Below are positions 11,500 through 22,070 of a stretch of DNA of 64,000 bases, piece by piece. The position numbers and the translations under genes are program-made. Numbering within the stretch: the stretch's first letter is position 1; each line of letters opens with the position of its first letter. This DNA is from Limnanthes douglasii subsp. nivea (Eukaryota > Streptophyta > Magnoliopsida > Brassicales > Limnanthaceae): contig JAUPFV010000002.1 in assembly GCA_036936605.1 (NCBI GenBank), positions 254,221,305-254,285,304 on the forward strand, in the 5' to 3' direction. The notes under the pieces are model-generated. The model worked only from the letters and a program-made list of their open reading frames with translations, was not told the origin of the DNA and did not search any database.

Positions 11500-12676
11500 C
11501 AAAAAAGATTAAATACAAGGCTCGTGGTTTTTTTATAATAAGGTAAGTTCTCTATAAAAAATCTTTCAGCAGACCTCTGCTATGTTGTTTGGGATTTGAA
11601 GAATCCCAAGTTGTTTTATCCGAACTATACGATAGGGAAGGCTCAGCACATTGTGGGTACATGGCACTAACCCGAAGAGTCTTGTTAGTTGGATACTATT
11701 AGCCAACCATAATGGCATATGCTAAAGAAATGATGAAGAAATGTGATCCATGTCAAAGGTATGGGAATGAAATTCATGTGCCAGCAGTACCTATAGAGTC
11801 TATTTCAGAGCCAATACCTTTTGCTAGATGGGGGATGGATTTAGTTGGACCTCAAGCCGTGGTATCCGGGGGGTGCAGAACTATTATCGTCTCCATTGAA
11901 TATTTCTCTAAGTGGATATAGGCAGCTCCCTTGGCTGGGACCATGTCAAAAGCTGTTATTAAGTTTATCTTGTCCAATATATGTTGTAGATTTGGAGTTC
12001 CCCAAAACATTACTACAGAAAATGGGCCACAATTTGATAACAAAGACATGGAGGCTTTCTGTGCCTCTAGAGGAATTCAACATTGTTTTTCCTCTCCTTT
12101 CCACCCCCAAGCAAATGGCCAAGTTGAAGTTGCAAACAGAACCATTTTGTCTGGATTAAAGAAGAATTTGGAGGGAGCTGCGGGGAAATGGCCATGTTAT
12201 ATACAAGAAGTATTGTGGGCCTATCGAACTACCCCTCGGGCTGCTACACAAGAATCTCATTTTGCCTTGGTGTATGGGATGGATGCAATTACTCCCATGG
12301 AGGCTACTTTACCATCATGCAGGTTCCATAACTATTCTGAACAGGCTAATGCGACAGCAGTTAGGAATCAGTTGGACTTAATAGAGGAAAGAAGGGTTAA
12401 AGCACATTTGAGAACATCACACTATCAAGGCTTGATGAGGAGTACATTTGCTTCCAAAGTCAAAAGAAGAGATTTTTCAAACATCGGATAAAGTATTAAG
12501 AAAAGTCTGCTTACATACCAAGGAGAGGCAGTTCGGTAAATTGCCTCCAAACTGGGAAGGCCTTTATGAGGTGTGTGAAAAAGGTCAAACCTGGGACATA
12601 TAGACTTCAAGACAAAGAAGGAAGAGCTTTAAAGCACCCCTGGAATGTTGAGCATCTCAGGTTATATCTCGAATAA
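11500..12676 (+). pseudogene. Gypsy-1 integrase remnant
   Basis: The zinc-binding end CDPCQRYG lies at about 11744-11767. The core domain runs ARWGMDLVGP (catalytic Asp), then TENGPQF at about 12012, where the family normally has Asp-Asn-Gly, so the second catalytic Asp is Glu here (12018-12020), then the catalytic Glu in GQVEVANR. The C-terminal domain ends with RLQDKEGRALKHPWNVEHLRLY and TAA at 12674-12676. A stop at about 11920 and a frameshift near 12490 break it. Integrase would insert element DNA. Confidence 0.85.
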
Positions 12677-13146
12677 AGTGTTTTCCCAATAAATATTTAC
12701 TTGCTAAATACCAATATAAATATTAGGGGGCATACTCTTTCCTACCCTTGTGGCACTGGGAGGTTTTAATGAGATATCCGGCTTTTTTTCAATAATACAT
12801 GGTGCCTTCTTTAAAAGCCTGGTGTGATTTTATTTCAATTTAATTTAAGTATGAATCACTTATTCAACAGCCCGGATCTCTAGTATTCTTGAGTAGATCG
12901 GGTAAGCTTAGTGGTCATAACTATTAAACATATGTGATTGGAGATATTAAATACTCTCAATTCTATTTCTTAAATTCTAGAGGCTACTTAAACATTAGCC
13001 ATGAAAGATTTAAAGCAAAGTATTAAACAAAAGGGAAATTGGATAAATTAAACCTGATCGGAATTGAACCGAACAGTAGTACAAAAAATTCATTGGCCAT
13101 CCAAGGAATTTAATCTTTCAAAAACAAAAATATATATGATAAAACC

Positions 13147-15735
13147 TTAGGGCTTGTTCCCTCCGGATGTATCTTCACCACCATCATTTTTTGAACTTTT
13201 GAGTTCAGTACTTAAACTCTCACCCGTTCCTTCTTCATCATCAGTGGAATCAACTCCACTAGCATAGTTGTGTTTGTCACCATCTGCTAAGGTATGGAAT
13301 GAGATGTCATCATACTCCACATACTTTCATAAGGGACCAAGGGTTCTCGTAGGGAAGGTCTCATGGAACAGCAACACCATGTCGGATTTGATCCCATCAT
13401 CTCTTTTCTCTAAAGAATCCATTATTTTGTTGGTGTATTCCTCTATGCTTGCTTTGATAGCTTGTTATTGCTGACGTTCAAGGGCCTCTTTCTCTTTAAC
13501 TTTCTCTGAAACAGTGCTCTCCAACTTTGTCTTCTCGTTGGTTAAAGTTTGGATAACACCATCTTTGGTTCTCAACTACTCCTTCAAAGATGTGAGGTTT
13601 TGTGAGGAAGAAGTCTCCAAGGCGGATTACTTGGTTTGGAGCTCAGTGTTGACTGCTTCCGATGCGGTCAGCTTGGTTTCCAAATCCTCATTTTCCTTCT
13701 TTTACGCCTCTATGCTCTATTGAGCGCTCATAAGACTATCGGACAAGGTTTTCTTTTCAGTGGTAAGAGAGTTGATAACAGTGGTTTGAGTTTTTACCTG
13801 CCTTTCCAGATCAAGTACTGGCTGGATGTAACCAAGGAGAGCATGGCTTAAAGTATCTTGTTCTCCGGATATAGAGAAAGACTTCTCATTATAGTTACCA
13901 TTTTGGAGGAGCTGGATGGACGGTAAGGACCTGCAAAAGTATATTTATCAAGCTCATTAAAATAAAGACCGATGTCTTGAAAGGCTGAAGGTCCACTTCG
14001 TCGTTTCCTCCACCAGCAATCTGTCCGCACTAAAGGTCTGTCGGGATTTCCTCTTGCAGGGTAGGATCAGCAGGAACTGGGGGTGGAATTTCTGTTAGAC
14101 GAAGGATTATCCCTTCCCCCAAAGTAACCTTATTTTTCTTGGTAGCTTTCTCATCGTTGTCGGCTTTGCGTTTCCTATCTTTTTCAGGAGGCCTTGGTGG
14201 GTTCTTTGACTCTCTGGCTTCCTTTACAGTTTCAACCTCTACTGCCTTTAACAAGGCCACATCGATTCTAACTTGGTTCTCTGAACCAGTCCCCTCAGTA
14301 GCTGTTTGAGCTAAGTTTGTTGTAACCCTCTTCTTCTTGTTCTTCATTTTGCTAGGGGCTTTGGCCCTGGAAGACAGATACAACTTTTCGTCTTTGGCTT
14401 CTGTCCTCTTTAGGATCACATTAGCAGGGGAAAGGGTGGTTAGCTCTTCTCATGTAAGGTCTCTTCTGTGGTGTTCCACAGGCGAGACCTTACAAAATTG
14501 CCCAACTTGAAGCAATTGTGGAAGGTATTCCCCCAGTTCCCCGAAGCCCACGCATTAAGCTTTGCACAAGTCTTATGTCATTCTTCCAAGTGTCCTACAA
14601 ACTCCTTCGGTAGAAATGTGGAGAGATATAAGTTAGTCAAAATAGGAAAAATTGCAACTTAAGAAATAAAAATTGAAAAGAAATAAGAATTTACCAATGC
14701 TTTTCCATTTGCTGGTTAGAAGACTAGGGTTTGTGTTAGCCTTCATTTTCCTACCATTCTCTCAAGTCCCACCGATAAAGAGGAACTGCATCCTCCAAGG
14801 CTTTTCGGACTCCACCAAGTCGTCCAAGACTTTGAAATCATTCCCCCATATTGTAGTGGTAGAAGGGGATTTGGTGATTCTTTCACAGGGTTGCTACAAC
14901 ACCAAACTGCTCCATAGGAAGTGGGATTTTTGATAGCCTAGACGCCATGATACAAGCTAAGAGTGTATACCAGGCGTTGAGGCTTAGCTGGCTGGGGCAT
15001 AGTTTTACAAAATGAAAATTATCTGACAATCTTTGGGTCTAAGGGAAACCGAAGTCCGCAGTTCAGCACTTCGGTATAGACCACCACTTTGTTCAACTTG
15101 CAATCCATGGGGGTCTCCGGAGTGATTGGTATCCTCACTTTTACAGACTCCGGAATCCCCCATTTGGTTCGAATTCGACCCAACTCAGCAGTGTGGGTAT
15201 AAACATAATTAATATTCTGCAAAGCCAGCAGATACTTGACACTAACATGCTTGAACACGGGCCTACCTTACCCTCTAGACTCTCCGGAAGTGTCTGGATG
15301 AGTCATGCAAACTTTAGTTTTACCTTTCCTTTCTGAGGCATCCCCTGTTTGACTCGACGCCTCGATCTCAAAAGGGGCTTCATCGATGTTATCCTACATG
15401 TTCTCTTCCATCACTGTGGAAGGCTGTTCGACTGTTTTTTAAGGAGGTTGCTCTAGTTCCTTGATCGGAAGTTGTACAGATGGTTGTGAAGTTGTTGCTT
15501 ATGAGGGCCTAATATCTGAAAATGACTGTTGTTTTGAGGGTTTAGCATGTGGAACAACCTTTGCTACCTCCGATCTGGATGGTGTTGATTTGGTGTTTGC
15601 TTGGCAAGTAATCATGCGATGAGTTATCCTCTTTGGTGATTTATTTGTATCTGATCCCATTGCTATAAACGGTGAGGGTTTTGTAACACTTGAAACAACA
15701 TTTTCGTTCGGAATAGGGTGTTGAGACTCTTGCAC
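13147..15735 (-). pseudogene. Antisense ORF of Gypsy-1 (PF04195-like protein)
   Basis: A minus-strand coding region between integrase and 3' LTR, opposite to pol. 15019-15258 carries a segment resembling the 'putative gypsy type transposon' domain (KWGIPESVKVRIP ... LNCGLRFPLDP). A Lys/Arg-rich section (14030-14419, with KNKKKRV and DRKRKADNDEK) follows, then a helical, coiled-coil-like region (about 13300-13700, ELQTK, ALETSSS, TNEKTKLESTVSEK) and an acidic tail ending in GGNKP and a stop at 13147-13149. Several stops are present. Such antisense ORFs are known in Grande/Tat elements; their function is unknown. Plus-strand ORFs here are shadows. Confidence 0.65.
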
Positions 15736-16055
15736 TAAAGAACCAGAGGGGATAGGTGAAAGGTTTGTTATGAATCGAAGTTTTCTGGTTCTGGGGTTTC
15801 GTGAGGAAGACTACCCTTGATCGGCGTTCTATTTTAATTGGTTACCCTTCTCACTTGGAGAAACAGGAAGACCGACAACAATACGATTATCTCTCTATAC
15901 TTTCTTGGCTCTCTCTAATTCAGACAAGTTCAACCAACCTCCTTTAACTAAGGTATTTCTGGCTGTGAACATATATGTCTCAAGAACAATTTGAAAATTA
16001 CTAAGTTTTCTCTCTAGAAAGATTTGAGTGTGGAAGACAATGAAACAGTGAAAAG

Positions 16056-16078
16056 ATATATATATATATATATATATA
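16056..16078. repeat. (TA)n microsatellite
   Basis: A run of 11 TA dinucleotides between the antisense ORF and the 3' LTR of Gypsy-1. Confidence 0.9.
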
Positions 16079-16423
16079 ACAGTGAAAAAAATAGTTACCA
16101 AGGAGAAGATGAACAGAATTTTCGCAATGATGAAAGGTTGCGCAACGTGTGAAAAATTGAAACCTAGGTAACTTTCTAGACCTAGTGGGTGCAACAATCT
16201 AGGAGAAAAAACGGCTGGGAGGTCAAACCATATATTGACGCGTGTCCCACGATTCAAGAAAAAACTCTTAAAATTCTAGGAAGGGAAATCAGTTCTGATA
16301 AAATTCGAACAGGGTCGTTTGTTAAAGAAGGCTTAGTTAATTCGAACGACATGAGCAGATCGGACAAAATTGATGCCAGCTTGGTGAATTTTTTAGCCCT
16401 TCCAAAGATCTTTAACAATGTTT

Positions 16424-16436
16424 AAAAAGGGGCTAC
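16424..16436 (+). other. Polypurine tract of Gypsy-1
   Basis: AAAAAGGGGCTAC immediately precedes the TGATGAG start of the 3' LTR. It is the expected plus-strand primer site. Confidence 0.7.
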
Positions 16437-16818
16437 TGATGAGTTCGGATATTTCGGTCACTATATTTAAGCAAAATTTACTTATCTAATGAGGGGTAAT
16501 TCGGACCATATCACGCCACTAAAAATTCGAACATGACAAATGTATTAACTTTTGACTAAGCTATTTGCTAATCAACTTAAGACTAATGGGCTTTAAATTC
16601 GACCCAGTTTCATGACCCGACCCGATAAGCCCATGGGTCAGTAATCAATGTATAAATACCCTAACCATTGTTATTGATGAGGGTGATCCGAATTTGATAC
16701 TATGAGACAGCTTAATTATCTATCTACTCTCCACACTAAACACAAAACATCCCAAATTTATTAAAACACTTTCAAAACACTTTACCAATCTACCCCCAGC
16801 CCCAAATAAACCAAACCA
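16437..16818 (+). repeat. 3' LTR of Gypsy-1
   Basis: About 382 bp, TGATGAG...AACCA, colinear with 6377-6712. It contains a TATAAATA-like box (about 16651-16658), also present in degenerate form in the 5' LTR (TATAAACA), as expected for an LTR promoter. Confidence 0.85.
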
Positions 16819-17814
16819 TCGATTACTCACAGATTTATGATCGCAAGGTTCTAGAAACCACAACCTAAATATTTTTACTCATTCTGAATTATCAAGGAAT
16901 AAACACTTTAGTTCTCTTCACTGAAGATTGTCTTGCTTCACTTGTGCATTGTGAACGTATCTGAACACTCTCAAATGTACTAGCATATGATTTTTGACTG
17001 TTCATATCTCTCGTGGGAATTTAAACTTTAGTGTTGGAGATGAACTCCTATTGCTAATAAATGCAACTATCTTTACAACTTCTCCCCAAAACTTTCAGCT
17101 TATTCTAGATGTCATAAACATACACCTTACCTTTTTCAGCAACATTTGGTTTATCCTCCCAGCAATCTCATTTTTTCTAGGAGTTCCCTTCATAGTATTG
17201 TATCTAGAAATGCCAAGTGTTAAACAATATCTAGTGATTTTATTCATTCACATATTCCAAGACATTGTCAGTCCTCAGCTTCTTCAGCAGCTTCTAAGTC
17301 TGATTCTCCACCATATTTTCCAAGTCTTTAAAAACATCAAAGTTTTTTATCACTCTAAAAAATAATGTGCCTCCCATTTTTATCCATGACGACAGAAATA
17401 ATGTGTTATTTAACTTCAGGCATGTACCTTACATTTTTTATCACTCTAAAAAATCTTGTATACCACTTAAGTAAAAAAAATTCTCATTCTTTTCAAAATA
17501 CTGGGTTCATCATTCTTTAATATGACTTTGTCACCATAAAAATCTATGATTTTCAAACTAATGTTTGTTGGATGTCATATGGAATAAATATTTTGAGTCT
17601 AAGACCAGTTGGATTATACCTACTATATAAATCATTAAAGAATTAATATATCCTTATTCAACCGAGACTATTAAAGCATCTATGTTTCATACTTTGGATA
17701 ATTGTCTCATTTCTTTCTTTTTGGGCAGTTTTTGTTGATATTACATTCCTTATTACTAACCTTAGAACCACTCAAGAAAATCCTTAATTTGGACCTATAT
17801 TTTCCTTTCATCTT
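16819..17814 (-). pseudogene. Copia-1 integrase remnant
   Basis: On the minus strand the region around 17270-17000 reads KKLRTDN (catalytic Asp), then LGISRYNTMKGTPRKNEIAG with the conserved Glu position, then KFWGEVVKIVAFISNR, all typical of Ty1/copia integrase. It is contiguous in the element with the RT at 4485-6376 once Gypsy-1 is removed. 17350-17814 is the less conserved amino-terminal part. Stops throughout. Confidence 0.7.
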
Positions 17815-18221
17815 TGATGAGTCCGGATTCTGTTACCTCCTCGGACAGGGACAGTTCGGACAAAGACCATCTAACCGGACAGGGCAGTTCGAACACCTCA
17901 TTCGTTGGACTGTTCGAACAAGGACTAAAGTACTTAAAAACCTAATCACTTCTTGACTAAGCTGCATGCTCTCCTACTAAGAGCTAATGGGTCCTTAAAC
18001 TTGACCTGGGTCCATTAAACATAACTCGAAAGCCCATAAGGCCCATATGTAAGGGTATAAATACCCAACCACCAACATTAAATGAGGGTAATGAAAAATT
18101 AAATACAACCAGGCTGCTTAATTCTCCCTCTACTCTCTACTCAAACATTAAATACTTACAAACTTCCACAAACTCTAAACAAAATTACAAACTTACCCTC
18201 AGACGAGAATAAACCTCACCA
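17815..18221 (+). mobile_element. Solo LTR related to Gypsy-1, with target duplication
   Basis: 407 bp, TGATGAGTCCGG...CTCACCA, clearly related to the Gypsy-1 LTRs (shared TGATGAG start, TATAAATACCC box, TTACCCTCAG near the end) but divergent. The 5 bases on each side are ATCTT (17810-17814 and 18222-18226), a perfect target-site duplication. It is inserted in the gag of Copia-1 and is the product of LTR-LTR recombination. Confidence 0.88.
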
Positions 18222-18808
18222 ATCTTGATTGAACTGATCCTTTCAATACTTCTCCTCACTCGTGGTATCAGACCATCTGAGTCACTTTTCAACCAAATAT
18301 TGTTCTGAAGGTATTTTGAGTTCAGAACACTATTAACTTTAGACATTGTAAATGAATCTTTGTCATAATGCATGATGTCAGCAAAATGATCATATATATT
18401 CAATATGAACTTAATGTTTCTTTCTTATCATCATCTACTATATTAACTTTAAGTGCATTCAAATAAAAAATAATTGTGTTTAAATATATTTGAATCTCCT
18501 TGTTATCTAACGTATTAAATTATTTCTTAAGATACAATATCTTAGCCATATACTTTTTCATATAAATGACTTCTATCGATTCTATATCTCTAATATCATA
18601 GGCTCTTTAGACATCTCTCGAAGTACCTCATCTCCAAAGCTCAATGTCTCAGCACTATGGGCATTGGACAACAGTTTGACAGCAATCTCCTCTGCAACTT
18701 TCTCATCAATAATAACAAACAACATTTTCTATACTAGAAATTCTCATATCTTTATTGTATAGTGGTTAGAATCATTTTTTCTGTCGAATTGAACTTCATG
18801 GAACTCAT
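18222..18808 (-). pseudogene. Copia-1 gag remnant
   Basis: On the minus strand, the start near 18808 reads KFDRKNDSNHYTIKI-like sequence, the usual gag opening. 18403-18260 reads DKDSFTMSKVNSVLNSKYLQNN then GLIPRVRR, which matches the Copia gag segment preceding the zinc knuckle. Broken by stops and cut by the solo LTR. Confidence 0.65.
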
Positions 18809-18849
18809 CTCTATACTTCTTGTATTTTATTGGTGAAATCTATTTTCTA

Positions 18850-19276
18850 CACTTAAGTGATTTACCTTACTGTCTGATACTTTTAATCTCTCTTTAAAAT
18901 ATAGTGAAATACACTTCATTAATTAACGTCAGGGATCTTCCATCCATTTCTGAATCTTCAATATAATAATGAATCCAGTTCCTTCGAGGAATACAAAGTT
19001 ATCTTTAGAAACCATAGCTACATAAGTCCATGAAACAAAGTCCATAAGGTAATGATCATACACTTTAGTTTAGCAGTTTTAGCACTTACTTATTGAGAAG
19101 TCTCAATAGATATTTTCCTCTTAGGTTCCATCTTATATCTCTTGCATCTAAAGCTTGATTGAACTCATGTCACCTATAATGTTGGCATTTCTTGTCCTTA
19201 AATAATTCCTTACTCAAATAATCCGCCCTTAATTCTTGACAAAACTACACAAATCATATTTAGCACACACTTAAAA
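18850..19276 (-). repeat. 5' LTR remnant of Copia-1 (LTR copy C)
   Basis: Aligns with 4110-4484 and with 28060-28374. The half next to gag, with the primer-binding site, is missing. The outer end (TTAAAA at 19271-19276 against TTAACA expected) is followed by sequence also found beyond the LTR at 28375 onwards. Confidence 0.6.
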
Positions 19277-19905
19277 TTTTAATATTGTACAATCAATTGG
19301 ACTTATACTGAAAGAATAAAAAATAAAGTAAATTATGTGTAAAGTTTTCTTAATTATTTAGACAGATACTCAAAAGAATGGTTATTGTTTATAGTTTATA
19401 TTTAAAAAAACACTTCGAAAACTTGATATATAATCCTAGTTGGATATTTAATATATAGATATAAACCTTCAAGGAAAATATATAATTATAGAAGCAAAAT
19501 TATTATGATTATCTAAGAAACTAAATTTTATTTTCTTGATCATGAGTTAACTCTGAAATTCAACAAAAATACATTAACAAACATGATAACTATAATGATT
19601 AATCACAAAAACTATCATTAAAGCAAGACATTAATAACAATAATCTATTATCTATATAATAATAAAAATTAAGTATTTAATCCATAATTAAATGAAGCTT
19701 CTTATATTCATGTTTCTATTTATGTAAATCATCGTCCATTTTCTATCTCTTTGTTTTCTCAAAGTACTAGTTATTTGTGTAACATCTTGAAATCTCTTTG
19801 TTTTCTCAAAGTACTAGTTATTTGTGTAACATCTTGAAATAAATTGCTTTGATTGTAAGATATATACGTATAATTATAATGACTATAAATAAATGTTATC
19901 ACTAC
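19277..19905 (+). pseudogene. Duplicated GMC oxidoreductase promoter and exon 1 (dead)
   Basis: Homologous to 28375-28975, the upstream region, exon 1 and start of intron 1 of GMC gene 1. The exon 1 match begins with ATG at 19692 and reads MKLLIFMFLFM before TAA at 19725-19727, so it is broken within the signal peptide. It then continues to the SFSQ region. A 47-bp segment (19745-19791) is repeated exactly in tandem at 19792-19838. Similarity stops near 19905, where a Copia LTR begins; no further GMC exons are present. Confidence 0.75.
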
Positions 19906-19919
19906 CAAATTCTTTAAGT

Positions 19920-20240
19920 GGTGTTGAAGGCTGTAACTTGGTACTGTGGCTCTAAATTAGTCCCGAAGTTATATCTTAGTGTCGAAAGTTGTAACTTGAT
20001 GTTGAAGTTATAACATAGTGCTTAAGATGTATGCTAAAGATGAAACTAAGTGTTATAGCTAAGTGTTATAGCTGTAACTTGGTGCCAAATGCTAGAATTA
20101 AGGATTGAAGCTGTAACTAAGGATTGAAGGTGGAACTAAGTACTGAAGCTGGAACTAGGTACTAAACATTGAAACTAAATACTGAAGATGAAACTAAGCG
20201 TTGAAGCTAGAACTAGTTTCCAAAGGCTCGAACCAAGTGT
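19920..20240 (+). repeat. Minisatellite in Copia-2 left LTR
   Basis: About ten to fifteen imperfect units of roughly 20 bp based on GAAGCTGGAACTAAGTATT, with variants. The same motif forms a shorter block at 21900-22070 in the right LTR. Confidence 0.8.
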
Positions 20241-21359
20241 TGTAGCTTGAAAATATGATTGGTGGAGTTTAACCAGACCTTAATAGCTGAAGGTGAGTAA
20301 TATAGACCTTTATGTAGTTGAATACTCAACGAGACTTAATTGTAGATGGGTCTAATGGAATCTAAACTTTAAGCATTTCCAAAGGTGTAAGTAACTCATG
20401 TTGGGCTGTAGGAGTAATAATTGGTGGCTGAAGTTTTTACATATTAGTATTTGTTCTTGGAAGGAACATGATCACTTGAATGAGAAGATTCTGAATGGAT
20501 GGAAAATATATGTCGTTCATTAACAAATTTTAATATGTAGTGTGCATTTTGAAGATGATACAAGGAGTACAAGAATGTTGTAGCCGACATCATACTCTAG
20601 AAAATAAGACACTGCCCAACAGATGTATGTGTCAGTTTACCAAGATATATTTCCTATTTTGGCTAAGCAAGGTCTGTACCTGACAGAATGCTACTATGAG
20701 TCAAATATGATTTTTTCCTCATTATCGATTCTATGTAAAGTGAAACAAAAGATCGAAGCTTTGCATTATCATAAGAAAGACTTAAGGAAATTATAGTTAG
20801 AGAAAGTTATTCGTATTATCTTACTTTTAGAGAGTGTAGTGAGGTAGATGATTAACACTTGAAAATATACTTTTAGATTCATACTTCATTTTGTAAGTTG
20901 TGAGTGCTTTATAAAAAAATATGGGTGGTTAAGTGTTTAGTGTTTGAAGAGTATTATTGTAACCTCCTATATATATTATGTTTATTTCCCCTAGATGTAG
21001 GAGTTCTTCATGATCCAAACAATGTTAAATTTATTGTTTTATGTTTGATTTTAATTTGTGTTTCTTCTAGTTAATATTTTCTTTGTAAAAGATAAATATC
21101 TTAAGCTTTCATTACCTCATACAGCCTCTCGGCAGGTGTTCGCCAATTTAGACAATGCTTCAACTGAGGTGGCTAAGCTTTTGTATGAGTGATTCTTGTT
21201 AGGTCTCGGTCAAATCTTGTTTGGAGATTGGGGATTTTCCTACAAACTTGTGTTGTGAACACAGAGATCTTAAAATAGTATCCATTGTATGTAAAAAAGA
21301 AAAGGTTGAAGGACGAAGATCGTTTTAGATCTTGAGCAAAGTCCAACATAATTATAAAT

Positions 21360-21890
21360 ATGGATTCCACGAAGTTTAACCTTGATAAATTTGTGGGTGA
21401 TACAGATTTTAAACTTTAAATAATTAAGGTTAAATCATTCCTTGTACATATGTGAATATATGCTACCTTGAAGAGGAAAATACAAAGGATATTGATGTCA
21501 AAGTGATGTCCAAAGGCCATAATATTCTGATATTGAACCTGGGGACGAAGTGCTCTGAGAGGTGGTTGAAGAGTCTTCGACCATGAAGATTTATAATAAG
21601 GTGGAAGCTATTTACATAAAGAAATCCTTTGCGAATCGTTTGTATCTTAAGAATCAACTGTATACGTTATAGACGGGTGGTAGCAAGGATATTTGAAGAC
21701 ATTTGGACGATTTCAATAGAATTATTTTTTATTCGAATACCATTGGTGTCAAGGTAGAAGATAAAGATCAAGCATTAAATCTTATTGAGTTCTCTAGTAG
21801 AATTATATGAGTACTTTGTTGACATTATTATCTATGAAAAATAATACCTCGCAATGGTCGAAGTTAAAAGTAATTTAAACTTGAAGGATC
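21360..21890 (+). pseudogene. Copia-2 gag remnant
   Basis: The ATG at 21360 opens MDSTKFNLDKFVGDTDF, the standard start of Tnt1-like gag. Later frames read SFANRLYLKNQLYTL and HLDDFNRIIF, then VEDKDQALNL, the conserved gag core order. Multiple stops; it ends at the second LTR. Confidence 0.75.
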
Positions 21891-21899
21891 TTCAATTCG

Positions 21900-22070
21900 T
21901 AACTTAAGGTTGAAGTTGTATATTGAAGCTGGAACTAAGTATTGAAGCTAGAACTAAGTATTGAAGCTAGAACTAAGTATTCAAGCTGGAGCTACGTGCC
22001 AAAGGTTGGAACTAAGGGTTGAAGCTGGAACTAGGTGTTGAAGGTTAGAACTAAGTGTTATAGCTGGAGA
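21900..22070 (+). repeat. Minisatellite in Copia-2 right LTR
   Basis: Imperfect tandem units of GAAGCT(G/A)GAACTAAGTATT, some adjacent units nearly identical (21925-21990). Same family as 19920-20240. Confidence 0.8.

Larger units (their letters stand above)
6377..16818 (+). mobile_element. Ty3/Gypsy LTR retrotransposon, Tat lineage (Gypsy-1)
   Basis: Two alignable LTRs (6377-6712 and 16437-16818), both starting TGATGAG and ending near ACCA, enclose gag, protease, RT, RNase H, a second RNase H, integrase and a long antisense ORF. The order RT-RNaseH-integrase defines Ty3/Gypsy. The additional RNase H after the first, and an antisense ORF near the 3' end, are known features of the Tat/Ogre/Grande group. 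The element sits between the integrase and RT of Copia-1. Flanking 5-mers (GCAAT, TCGAT) do not match, so the target duplication is decayed or the ends have moved. Many stops; not autonomous now. Confidence 0.88.
3460..19276 (-). mobile_element. Decayed Copia element (Copia-1), host of nested insertions
   Basis: Read on the minus strand, the order is 5' LTR remnant (about 18850-19276), gag (18222-18808), integrase (16819-17814), reverse transcriptase/RNase H (4485-6376) and 3' LTR (about 3460-4484). This is the Copia order with integrase before RT. It is interrupted by a Tat-type Gypsy element (6377-16818) and a solo LTR (17815-18221). Every coding part carries stops and frameshifts. The edges are estimated by comparing the LTR copies with a third copy at 22940-28374, so the low end is uncertain by tens of bases. 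Confidence 0.75.

Noticed and set aside
13268..13851. Plus-strand ORFs over the Gypsy-1 3' region
   Set aside because: They are shadows of the antisense ORF, whose minus-strand reading gives domain-like and coiled-coil sequence.
6377..16818. Endogenous pararetrovirus
   Set aside because: Two LTRs, an integrase with C-terminal domain and an element-type antisense ORF identify a Ty3/Gypsy retrotransposon; no movement-protein or coat domain is seen.
18264..18275. TGGTATCAGACC, resembling a Copia primer-binding site on the plus strand
   Set aside because: It lies within antisense gag codons of Copia-1 (GLIPRVRR region) and beyond the solo LTR's 3' target duplication, so the match is by chance.
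19920..22070. CRISPR-like array of regularly repeated units
   Set aside because: Repeats are adjacent and imperfect without unique spacers, lie in a plant LTR, and have no cas genes near them.
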